Source: Rhodobiaceae bacterium UBA4490 (lineage in GTDB: Bacteria > Pseudomonadota > Alphaproteobacteria > Parvibaculales > Parvibaculaceae). Taken from it: a DNA stretch of 64,000 nucleotides. Positions within the stretch are counted from its first letter, which is position 1. The number at the start of each line of letters is the position of its first letter. The notes below the pieces were generated by a model. It was not told where the DNA came from. It made no database searches and saw only the letters and a list, made by a program, of their open reading frames with translations. The DNA is taken from assembly GCA_002389665.1 (NCBI GenBank), contig DGNO01000002.1, positions 195,624 through 259,623 on the forward strand, given 5' to 3'. The position numbers and the translations under genes were made by a program. This document shows, one piece after another, positions 18,266 to 26,293 of the stretch.

Positions 18266-18928
18266 TCAGCGCCTCTCCGCCTTCTCTTCTTCATGGGCAT
18301 CCACGGCATCATGGGTCCATTGCGCAAGCTCGCCCATAATGCCGGTCAGCCCATTGTCGAATTCGAGCACCAGTGCCTCGACCCGTGTTTCATTCGTCGG
18401 GCGCACCGCCTCGAAGGAACGCGAAGCAACGATCCGGTCATTGGGATAATCGATCAGCCGGGCGTTCAGAACGATATGAACGTTCTTACCCGCACCGCTT
18501 TCATTCTCGACACCGAAAGCGCGCAGCTCCAGGCGCAGCTCGTAATCCGGTTTCAGCCCGGCGCCCTTGCGCCCGACGGCAAGGAACTTGCCCGTATTGT
18601 CGAGCGAGGCCACGGTGAGCGCCTGAACCATACGCGGCGCCCGGTCCGTCCAGCGGGCATCGGCGAAATAGCTCACTTCATTGGGGGTGGGCAGATAAAC
18701 GATCCGGTTCGTGTCATAAGCGGCCGGTGAAAAAGGCTCGGCCACGACGATCTGCGCCCGTGTCGGCTCTTCCTGCGGCATGGCGGGTTTTGCCGCCGTC
18801 AACACGAAGATGCTGGGCGGCTCGCTATCGGCAGCCGAAAGAACTGCGCAGCCCCCGAGCGCCAGGAACAACAGACCCGCCGCGCAAAGCTCCCCTATCC
18901 GGCCAAGCCTACCCGTTATCTGTTTCAT
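18266..18928 (-). CDS. Mla/PqiC-type auxiliary outer-membrane lipoprotein
   Basis: A 220-residue lipoprotein of the ABC-type transport auxiliary family (PqiC/YmbA-like). The signal peptide ends in the lipobox LALGGC, with Cys27 as the lipidated residue. The mature part contains NRIVYLPTPNEVSYFADARWTDRAP, a conserved segment of this family. It is thought to sit at the periplasmic face of the outer membrane as partner of an MCE protein. It is the last gene of the Mla operon, and its start overlaps the mlaD stop as TAATG. Confidence 0.9.
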   Translation of the reverse strand: MKQITGRLGRIGELCAAGLLFLALGGCAVLSAADSEPPSIFVLTAAKPAMPQEEPTRAQIVVAEPFSPAAYDTNRIVYLPTPNEVSYFADARWTDRAPRMVQALTVASLDNTGKFLAVGRKGAGLKPDYELRLELRAFGVENESGAGKNVHIVLNARLIDYPNDRIVASRSFEAVRPTNETRVEALVLEFDNGLTGIMGELAQWTHDAVDAHEEEKAERR

Positions 18929-19851
18929 TATTCTGCCCCTTGATATTCCGGCACGTCATTGCCGAGGAGAAAGGCCCCCGGATTGTCTTCGGCCCGCGCC
19001 ACAACCCTGTCGAGATTGCGCACCAGCTCGCGCATCTCTGCGATCAGGAGCGGCATCTCGCCAAGCCCCTCGCGCGCAAACCGGTCGATGGAGGCGCGGT
19101 TGCCTTCCACGATGCTTTCAAACTGCTGGCCGAGCTGGCGGTAGGAATTGGCCGTGGCGCGCGCATCGGCCACGAAACGCTTCACATCTTTTTGCAAGAT
19201 CTCGTCGGCCCCTGCTGTAATGCTTTCCACATTGCCGGAGATTTTGTTCACGTTTTCCAGCGTTTCCTCCAATGCATCGGAGCTCGCGGCCAGTTTTTCC
19301 GAAACCGTGTTGAGATTGGTCATGATCCCGGTGACGTTCTGATCGTTCCGCTGCACAAGCACCCGCAGATCGTGGATAAGTTGATTGGCGTTATCGACCG
19401 CTTCGGGCGCGCTGGTGAACAATTGCTGGATGGTGGATTTTTCCGCTTTGATGACGGGATAGTCCTGATCGCTGCCCGCTTCCAGCGGCGGCGAGCCGGC
19501 CGAGCCGCCTGAAAGTTCGATAAGCGCGACGCCCGTCAGGCCGAAAAGCTCAAGCCGTGCTTCCGTATCTTCTTTCACGGGCGTGCGCGCATCGAGCTCG
19601 ACAAGCGCCACCACTTTGCTCGGATCGTTGCGGGCAAGGCGCAGATCCACGACCTGGCCGACCTGAATACCGTTATATTGAACGGTGCCCGATTTCGTAA
19701 GGCCAGAGACCGAGCCTTCGAAAACGATCTCGTAATATTCATAGGTACGGTCGAGCTGAAAGCGGCCGATCCAGAGCGCAAAGAGAAAGATCGCGGCGAT
19801 ACCGGCAAGCGCAAAAGCGCCGATCAGCACGTTGTTCGATTTGATCTCCAT
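18928..19851 (-). CDS. mlaD: MlaD family MCE-domain substrate-binding protein
   Basis: A 306-residue inner-membrane-anchored protein. One N-terminal transmembrane helix (VLIGAFALAGIAAIFLFALWI) is followed by a single MCE domain (about residues 35-115, with KSGTVQYNGIQVGQV), then a long helical region of about 180 residues with heptad character. It shuttles phospholipid or hydrophobic solutes between the membranes. The ATG at 19851 (MEIKSNNV) is the family-typical start with AGAGG upstream. A start 10 codons earlier is less likely. It is followed by the lipoprotein gene and preceded by mlaF. Confidence 0.92.
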   Translation of the reverse strand: MEIKSNNVLIGAFALAGIAAIFLFALWIGRFQLDRTYEYYEIVFEGSVSGLTKSGTVQYNGIQVGQVVDLRLARNDPSKVVALVELDARTPVKEDTEARLELFGLTGVALIELSGGSAGSPPLEAGSDQDYPVIKAEKSTIQQLFTSAPEAVDNANQLIHDLRVLVQRNDQNVTGIMTNLNTVSEKLAASSDALEETLENVNKISGNVESITAGADEILQKDVKRFVADARATANSYRQLGQQFESIVEGNRASIDRFAREGLGEMPLLIAEMRELVRNLDRVVARAEDNPGAFLLGNDVPEYQGAE

Positions 19852-19913
19852 CAGATGAAGCCTCTTTCTTGGCAGTGACATCCCCGTGTCATATCCGCTT
19901 CCCCTACCCGGCC

Positions 19914-20690
19914 TTATGCCTGCCCCTGCGCCTTACGCGCGGAGCGCCCGCGCGGGCCTTTGAAATATTCGGTAATCCAGGGATGGTCGCTCGCCATCAT
20001 ATCCTCGATCGTGCCGGTGAGGATAACACGTTTATCCGCCAGCACCGCGATCCGGTCGCAGGTCGCGTAAAGCGTATCAAGGTCATGGGTGACGAGGAAA
20101 ACGGTAAGCCCCAGCGCCTGCTGCAACTCTTTCAAAAGCCGGTCGAAAGCCGCCGCGCCGATGGGATCGAGCCCCGCCGTCGGCTCATCGAGGAAAAGAA
20201 TTTCCGGATCAAGCGCCAACGCGCGGGCAAGCCCCGCTCTTTTGCGCATGCCGCCTGAAAGCTCGGAAGGGTATTTCGACGCCGCATCGATGGGCAGGCC
20301 GACAAGGCGCACTTTCAGCGCCGCCAATTCGTCCATCATCTCTTCGGGCATATGCAAATGCTCGCGGTAAGCGACCTGAACGTTTTCAGCCACGGTGAGA
20401 GCGGAGAAAAGCGCACCGTCCTGAAAGAGAATGCCCCAGCGCTGCTCTAGCGCCTGACGTGCTTCCTCGTTCAGTTCGGAAGGCTCCTCCCCCAGCACGT
20501 TGATATGCCCCGCTGCCGGGCGGTTAAGCCCGACAATCGTACGCAGAAGAACCGACTTGCCGGTCCCCGAGCCGCCGACAATACCGAGAACTTCTCCTTT
20601 GCGGACTTTAAGATCGAGATTTTCATGCACGACATGATCGCCGAACTGCGTGCGCAGTCCCCTCACATCGATAACGGCCTCATCCTGCAT
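19914..20690 (-). CDS. mlaF: Mla-type ABC transporter ATP-binding protein
   Basis: A 258-residue ABC ATPase. Walker A is GGSGTGKS, the signature is LSGGMRKRAGLARALA, Walker B is ILFLDEPTAGLDP, and the H-loop is VTHD. The MRKR variant of the signature is characteristic of the Mla/Ttg2A group. It energises the permease encoded just upstream (3 bases apart) in phospholipid or organic-solute transport. Confidence 0.94.
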   Translation of the reverse strand: MQDEAVIDVRGLRTQFGDHVVHENLDLKVRKGEVLGIVGGSGTGKSVLLRTIVGLNRPAAGHINVLGEEPSELNEEARQALEQRWGILFQDGALFSALTVAENVQVAYREHLHMPEEMMDELAALKVRLVGLPIDAASKYPSELSGGMRKRAGLARALALDPEILFLDEPTAGLDPIGAAAFDRLLKELQQALGLTVFLVTHDLDTLYATCDRIAVLADKRVILTGTIEDMMASDHPWITEYFKGPRGRSARKAQGQA

Positions 20691-20693
20691 GCG

Positions 20694-21833
20694 TTAAATC
20701 CCGACTGCCGTGAAGAACATGGCGAAAAGCGCATCAAGGATGATGACCATGAAAATGGATTTCACCACCGATTGCGTGGTCTGCTGGCCGACCGATTCCG
20801 CGCTGCCCGTCACCTTCATACCGCAGTGACAACCAATAAGCGCAATCGTGATGGCCATGAAGGGCGCTTTGAGCAGCCCGACCCCAAACGTCCAGAAGCC
20901 CGCTGCCTCCTGAAGGCGCACGAGGAAGACGCCGGGCGTCGTATCGAGCAGCATCCAGACCGTCACCGCCCCGCCGAGAAGCCCCATAATATCGGCAATA
21001 AAGGTGAGAAGCGGCAAGGTCAGCACCAGGGCGAGCACACGCGGCACGATCAGCATTTCGACAGGGTCGAGCCCCAGCGTGCGCATGGCGTCGATCTCCT
21101 CGCGCATCTTCATCGAGCCGATTTCCGCGGCAAATGCGCTGCCGGAGCGGCCCGCAACGATGATGGCGGTGAGCAGGATGCCGACTTCCCGCAAAAAGAT
21201 GATGGCAACAAGATTGACCGTATAAACGTCCGCGCCGAAACGCTTGAGCTGCTCCGCCCCTTGCTGGGCGATGACCGCGCCGATGAGAAAGGTGATGAGG
21301 CATACGATTGGCAGCGCGTCGAAGCCCGCCTTTTCCATATGATGGATGAGAGGCACCAGACGTAAGCGCCGGGGCGATTTCACCGCCCGCCATAGCGCCT
21401 GCAGAAACACGCCGAAATACCCGACAAGCCCGCGCACTTCCTCGCCCGTCGCCAGCATCGCATCGCCGATCCGTGCAGTAATTTGCACGGCAAGAGGGCG
21501 CATATCATGCAGCGTGTCGGGGCAAGCGCCGCGATTGGCCTGAACGGTGGCAAAAAGCGTCTGAAACTCGCTGCGCAACCCTTCAAAGCGAGGGGTCAGG
21601 CCTTGCGACGAGAATCGCGCCGCCGTGCGGTCGATAAGCCAGGCACCGGCCGTATCAAGCCGCGTCACATTCTTGAGATCGAAAACCACCTCCGCCCCGC
21701 GTGCCCGGGCAGCGGAAAGCTCTTCCAGCGCGGTATCGAGCGCGGCAGCCTGCCGTACGGTCCAGTCACCGGACGCCAGAAACATGAAACCGGAACCGGT
21801 TTCCTCCGTTCTGAAGTTAGGCGTCTGGCTCAT
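20694..21833 (-). CDS. mlaE: STAS-MlaE fusion ABC permease
   Basis: A 379-residue permease. Residues 1-100 form a STAS domain (VVFDLKNVTRLDTAGAWLIDR), the role played by separate MlaB in Escherichia coli. Residues 130-379 are the MlaE/DUF140 membrane domain with five or six helices, and GRSGSAFAAEIGSMKMREEIDA is its conserved cytoplasmic loop. GAGGGG precedes the ATG. It is the first gene of the mlaE-mlaF-mlaD-lipoprotein operon. Such fusions are common in alphaproteobacteria. Confidence 0.93.
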   Translation of the reverse strand: MSQTPNFRTEETGSGFMFLASGDWTVRQAAALDTALEELSAARARGAEVVFDLKNVTRLDTAGAWLIDRTAARFSSQGLTPRFEGLRSEFQTLFATVQANRGACPDTLHDMRPLAVQITARIGDAMLATGEEVRGLVGYFGVFLQALWRAVKSPRRLRLVPLIHHMEKAGFDALPIVCLITFLIGAVIAQQGAEQLKRFGADVYTVNLVAIIFLREVGILLTAIIVAGRSGSAFAAEIGSMKMREEIDAMRTLGLDPVEMLIVPRVLALVLTLPLLTFIADIMGLLGGAVTVWMLLDTTPGVFLVRLQEAAGFWTFGVGLLKAPFMAITIALIGCHCGMKVTGSAESVGQQTTQSVVKSIFMVIILDALFAMFFTAVGI

Positions 21834-22021
21834 ATCCCCTCAATACGCTAAGTTGCCCGCACAACCGTAGTTTTAACTTCAAATCCGGCCCGCGTCACCG
21901 GGCCGCATGAATTTGAACCCTACCCGTTCTAACTTCGTTGTATAAAGTCTCATCCTGATGCGGAGAATGGCGCGGTAGAACGCCCCGGGACCATAACTTT
22001 AGAGTGCAGAGGACCAAAACG

Positions 22022-22420
22022 ATGAATTTCATGAAGATCGCCATGATTGCCGGCGCGGCACTCGCCTTCAGCCAGGCAGCCTCGGCCGACGACGCGGACA
22101 TTGAAAAAGGCGCGAAAGTTTTCAAGAAGTGCCAGGCGTGCCACACGCTTGAAGAAGGCGCTGCGGACAAGATCGGTCCGAATCTTTACGGCATTTTCTC
22201 CCGCGGTGTGGCTGCCAAGGAAGGTTTTCGCTATTCCGACGCAATGATGGAAAAAGCGGGTGAAATTGGCTCCTGGGACGAAGAGAATCTGGCAACCTAT
22301 CTTGAAAAGCCGCGCGATTATGTGCCCGGCACCAACATGGCGTTTATCGGGTTGCGCAAGGAAAGCGACCGCACCAACCTGATCGCATACCTTAAACAGG
22401 AAACGGGCGCCGCTGAATAA
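22022..22420 (+). CDS. Small class I cytochrome c (cytochrome c2-like)
   Basis: A 132-residue periplasmic electron carrier. The signal peptide ends after ASA at residue 22. Heme attachment is CQACH at 37-41 and the probable distal ligand is Met106 in GTNMAF. Size and motifs (GPNLYGIFSR, FRYSDAM) match cytochrome c2/c550, which links the bc1 complex to oxidases. I use the ATG at 22022 with AGAGGA upstream. The ATG at 22004 would lengthen the signal sequence without a binding site. A clear terminator follows. Confidence 0.94.
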   Translation: MNFMKIAMIAGAALAFSQAASADDADIEKGAKVFKKCQACHTLEEGAADKIGPNLYGIFSRGVAAKEGFRYSDAMMEKAGEIGSWDEENLATYLEKPRDYVPGTNMAFIGLRKESDRTNLIAYLKQETGAAE

Positions 22421-22441
22421 GCGGACACCGCTTACGTTTTT

Positions 22442-22477
22442 AAACCGGTCCGGGTTTTCATATCCGGGCCGGTTTTT
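22442..22477 (+). terminator. Rho-independent terminator of the cytochrome c gene
   Basis: Arms AAACCGGTCCGG and CCGGGCCGGTTT pair over 12 bp, with one G-T pair. The right arm runs directly into TTTTT on the plus strand. The T-run touches the stop codon of the convergent TRAP permease gene (22477). Confidence 0.85.
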
Positions 22478-25065
22478 CATATCCGCTTCCGGCGCAGCTG
22501 ACCCCGCGCGATAAGAAGGGTCAGGAGGAAAGCAGGCAGGTAAAGCCAATAAGGATCGATCCTTTCCTGCGCTACTTCCGCGCCGAGCACTTGCCAGTCG
22601 AAACCGACGCCGAGCTTTTCGGCAGGCGAGGCAAAGCGCACGAGATCGACAAAGGTCTTGCCCTCTTCCTGCCTGAGATCGATACCCGCAGCGCCAAGGC
22701 GCTCACCGGCGCTGCCCGGTGCCCCGAGCGGCAAGCGGATCGTACGGCGAACAAGATCGCCCTCGAAAGTTTCCCCCTCAAAGACAAGCGCCACGCTTTC
22801 TCCCGCCGGCGCGCCCTCGATAAGCGGTACCGCTTCTTCATAAGAGATGCGCTCAAACGGCGGCACGACTTGATCGACCCAATAGGCCGGGCGCAGCAGC
22901 GTGAAAGCGATAAGGAGCAGCACCGCCCCTTCCCAGATTTTCAGCCGCGTGAAGAAATAGCCCTGCGAGACGGCGGCAAACAGAAGGACACCGAGCGTGG
23001 CTCCGAGCGCCGTCAGTGCAAAATCGAGCGGCCCTTCGATACCGATCAGCAAAAGCTTCGTATTGAAGATAAAGAAGAAGGGAAGGATGACGGTGCGCAG
23101 CGAATAGCGGAAGGCCGTAATCCCCGTCTTTATGGGATCACCGCCCGATATCGCCGCCGCTGCAAAAGAGGCAAGACCGACGGGCGGCGTTACATCCGCC
23201 ATGATGCCGAAATAGAAAACAAAGAGATGGACCGCAATGAGCGGCACCACAAGCCCGGCATCCGCGCCAAGCTCCACCACCACACCCGCAAGAAGCGCCG
23301 ACACGACGATGTAATTTGCCGTAGTCGGCAGGCCGAGCCCGAGAATGAGGCTGAGCACCGCGACATAGACCAGCATCAAAATGAGATTACCGCCGGAGAG
23401 AAATTCGACAAGCTCGGCAAGCCGAAGCCCCACGCCCGTCAGCGACACGGCACCGACAATGATGCCGGCCGCAGCCGTTGCCACAGCAATCACGATCATG
23501 TTGCGCGCGCCGGATTCAAGCCCGTCCCAAATCGTGCGCGCGCCTTCTTTCAAGTCGCCAAGGCGAAAGCCCCGCCCGGCAAAAAGCGAGATGAGCACAT
23601 GCTGGGTCGCGAGAATGACCATGAGCCCCACCACCGCCCAGAAGGCGGAAAGACCGGGCGAAAGCCGCTCGACGACGAGGCACCAGACAAGAACGGCAAT
23701 GGGCAAAAGGAAATGCAGCCCCTGGCGCACCGTCTCCGAAAACCGGGGAAGGAAAGGCGCCTCGCCCTCAAAAAGATCCGTATCGCCCACGCCCTGGCTG
23801 TCTTCGTCCCGCGCGGCGGTATAGACGGCGCCGATATAAAGCGCGAAGAGCACGCCCATCAGTACCCAGAAGGCACCGGCGCCCAGTCCCTGAATAAGCT
23901 CGACAGTGAAATAGGCAAGACCGAGAAAAACCGTGATGCCGGCCAGCATCAAACCGGCGCGCACAAGACGCATGGGCAGAGCCGGAAGCGGGTCCGGCCT
24001 CTCCAGGAGCGGCATATCCGCCTTCACCGCTTCCAGATGAACGATATAGACGAGCGCGATATAGGAAATGACAGCGGGCAGGAAGGCATGGGTGATGACA
24101 TCGACATAGGAAATGCCGACATACTCCACCATCAAAAACGCCGCCGCGCCCATGACGGGCGGCATGATCTGCCCGTTGACGGAGGATGCAACTTCCACCG
24201 CCCCGGCCTGCTCTTTCGAAAAGCCGACCTTGCGCATGAGCGGAATGGTGAAGGTCCCCGTCGTCACCGTATTGGCGATGGAAGAACCTGAGACAAGCCC
24301 CGTCATGCCGGAGGCAAGCACCGCCGCTTTTGCCGGCCCCCCGCGCATATGCCCGACAAGGGAAAAGGCAAGGCGGATAAAATAATCCCCTGCACCGCCC
24401 GTCTCAAGCAGCGCGCCGAAAAGCACGAAGAGGAAGATCACACTGGTCGAAACACCGATGGCGATGCCGAAGACGCCTTCCGTCCCCAGCCAGAGATGGC
24501 TCATGGCGCGGGAAAAAGACGCGCCTTTCCAGGCGATAATGTCCGGCGCGTAATTGCCGAAGAAAATATAGGCAAGGAAAAGAAGCGCGACGATGACGAT
24601 GGGAGGCCCGAGCGCGCGGCGGGCAGCTTCCAAAAGCAGCAAAAGCCCGAGCCCGGACACCGCAAGGTCGAGATCGCTCGGCAGGCCCGGCCGCAAAGCA
24701 AGCCCGTCCCGGAAAATAAAAAGATAGGCCGCAGTAAAAGCGCCGAGCGCGCCCAGCCCCCAATCGGCAAGGGGAATGGCCTTGGCGTGTTTCTTGAGCG
24801 CGGGAAAGCAGAGAAAGGCCAGCAACAGCCCGAAAGCCAGATGGATGGAGCGGGCATCCGTATCGTTCAGCACCGGAATGACGGAGGCGGCAATAAAAGG
24901 CAGCGGCGAGGCATACCAAAGCTGAAAGAGCGACCAGAGCACGGCCAGCACGGCCACCGCCTTGCCGGGCACGCCGCCCGCCGCCCGCTCCCCCTCAAGC
25001 TCCCACAAAAGCTCTTCATCCGGGCGGGTATGGACCTTGCCTGCCGGGCTGCGCGGCTCGCTCAT
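22477..25065 (-). CDS. TRAP transporter fused permease (TAXI type, DctQM fusion)
   Basis: An 862-residue inner-membrane protein fusing the small and large TRAP permease parts. Residues 1-45 are soluble, followed by about 18 hydrophobic segments. The central DctM-like part carries GLVSGSSIANTVTTGTFTIPLMRKVGF and GLPTTANYIVVSALL, both typical of the 4TM/12TM fused permeases. Residues from about 760 form a soluble C-terminal domain, then one last helix. It works with the TAXI binding protein 39 bases upstream to import an organic acid with a sodium gradient. The substrate is unknown. Confidence 0.93.
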   Translation of the reverse strand: MSEPRSPAGKVHTRPDEELLWELEGERAAGGVPGKAVAVLAVLWSLFQLWYASPLPFIAASVIPVLNDTDARSIHLAFGLLLAFLCFPALKKHAKAIPLADWGLGALGAFTAAYLFIFRDGLALRPGLPSDLDLAVSGLGLLLLLEAARRALGPPIVIVALLFLAYIFFGNYAPDIIAWKGASFSRAMSHLWLGTEGVFGIAIGVSTSVIFLFVLFGALLETGGAGDYFIRLAFSLVGHMRGGPAKAAVLASGMTGLVSGSSIANTVTTGTFTIPLMRKVGFSKEQAGAVEVASSVNGQIMPPVMGAAAFLMVEYVGISYVDVITHAFLPAVISYIALVYIVHLEAVKADMPLLERPDPLPALPMRLVRAGLMLAGITVFLGLAYFTVELIQGLGAGAFWVLMGVLFALYIGAVYTAARDEDSQGVGDTDLFEGEAPFLPRFSETVRQGLHFLLPIAVLVWCLVVERLSPGLSAFWAVVGLMVILATQHVLISLFAGRGFRLGDLKEGARTIWDGLESGARNMIVIAVATAAAGIIVGAVSLTGVGLRLAELVEFLSGGNLILMLVYVAVLSLILGLGLPTTANYIVVSALLAGVVVELGADAGLVVPLIAVHLFVFYFGIMADVTPPVGLASFAAAAISGGDPIKTGITAFRYSLRTVILPFFFIFNTKLLLIGIEGPLDFALTALGATLGVLLFAAVSQGYFFTRLKIWEGAVLLLIAFTLLRPAYWVDQVVPPFERISYEEAVPLIEGAPAGESVALVFEGETFEGDLVRRTIRLPLGAPGSAGERLGAAGIDLRQEEGKTFVDLVRFASPAEKLGVGFDWQVLGAEVAQERIDPYWLYLPAFLLTLLIARGQLRRKRI

Positions 25066-25104
25066 TCTTCTTTTCTCCGCAAACCCCGTCAGAAGGGTAA
25101 AGGC

Positions 25105-26076
25105 TTACTCGATGAGGCCCGCTTCCTTGAAGTAGCGCGCCGCCCCTTCATGCAAGGGCGCGGTGAGCGCGTGTTTCGCCATGCCTTCTTTCGTCAAAGC
25201 CTGGAAAGCCGGATGCAGCTTGCGGAAATCATCGAAATTCTCAAAGACCGAAGAGGTCAGATAATAAACGACATCCGCTTCCACATCCGCCGTCGAAACA
25301 AGCGTGGCAGCAACGCCGAAGGTCTGCACATCCTCCGGATTGCCCTGGTAAAGGCCGCCCGGAATAGTGGCGGGCGCATAGAAGCTGTTTTCTTCGATCA
25401 GCTTTTCGACTTTCGGCCCGTTCACGTTGATCAGCCGCGTCTCGCAAGTCGTCGTCGCTTCCTGGATCGAACCGCTCGGATGACCGACGGCAAAGACGAT
25501 CGCATCCACTTTGTTGTCGCAGAGCGCCATGGACTGTTCGGTGGAAACCAGCTCGGAGGCGAGCAGGAAGTCGCTCAGTTCCCAGCCATAGGCTTTCATC
25601 AGCACTTCCATCGTGGCCCGCTGGCCGGAGCCGGGATTGCCGATATTGACGCGCTTGCCCTTCAAATCCTCAAAAGAGGAAATGCCTGCATCGGCGCGCG
25701 CCAGCACGGTGAAAGGCTCAGGATGCAGCGAGAAAACCGAGCGCAGGTTTTCCATCGGCCCGGCATCAGTGAACTGCGAGGTGCCTTTATAGGCATGGTA
25801 CTGCCAGTCCGACTGGGCAACGCCGAGCTGCAGTTCGCCCTGACGCAGCGCATTCAGGTTGAAGATCGAACCGCCGGTGCTTTCCACCGAGCAGCGGATA
25901 TTGTGCTCCTCGCGGGTCTTGCGGGTCAGCGCGCAAATGGCGCCGCCGGCCGGATAGTAAACGCCGGTCACCCCGCCCGTGCCGATGGTCACGTACTGGC
26001 GCTCCTGGGCGCCCGCGCCTGCCGCGCCGGCCACCAAAGCGATAATTCCCATAAATAGAGCTGCCAGACGCGCCAT
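25105..26076 (-). CDS. TAXI family TRAP solute-binding protein
   Basis: A 323-residue periplasmic protein. The signal peptide ends near residue 23 (AGAGAQ). The mature protein opens with YVTIGTGGVTGVYYPAGG, the hallmark of the TAXI family, and has STGGSIFNLNALRQGELQLGVAQSD. It captures a carboxylate or amino acid for the fused permease. AGGGAG is 6 bases before the ATG. It is first in the two-gene transporter operon, divergent from the CHASE2 gene. Confidence 0.93.
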   Translation of the reverse strand: MARLAALFMGIIALVAGAAGAGAQERQYVTIGTGGVTGVYYPAGGAICALTRKTREEHNIRCSVESTGGSIFNLNALRQGELQLGVAQSDWQYHAYKGTSQFTDAGPMENLRSVFSLHPEPFTVLARADAGISSFEDLKGKRVNIGNPGSGQRATMEVLMKAYGWELSDFLLASELVSTEQSMALCDNKVDAIVFAVGHPSGSIQEATTTCETRLINVNGPKVEKLIEENSFYAPATIPGGLYQGNPEDVQTFGVAATLVSTADVEADVVYYLTSSVFENFDDFRKLHPAFQALTKEGMAKHALTAPLHEGAARYFKEAGLIE

Positions 26077-26293
26077 TTAACACTCCCTAGATGTGTTTTG
26101 TTCCGTTTCACCCCTATTGATGGCAGCAGGCTTGCCATATGGCAACCGCGCCTCAGGCTCCACGGGGCTCATTTTACCGCCGATTTTTGGAACAAATGCT
26201 GCAAGTCAGCCCTTAAGTCATGGTCCCGTGTTCCAGATCGGGACAATGGATATGGTGCAACCCGGGCCAAAAGCCCAGACCTGAGTCAAGATT

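Noticed and set aside
22591..26058. Two long plus-strand frames (566 and 569 codons) opposite the TRAP genes
   Set aside because: Both lie entirely opposite well-supported transporter genes. Their products are highly charged, with no recognisable fold.
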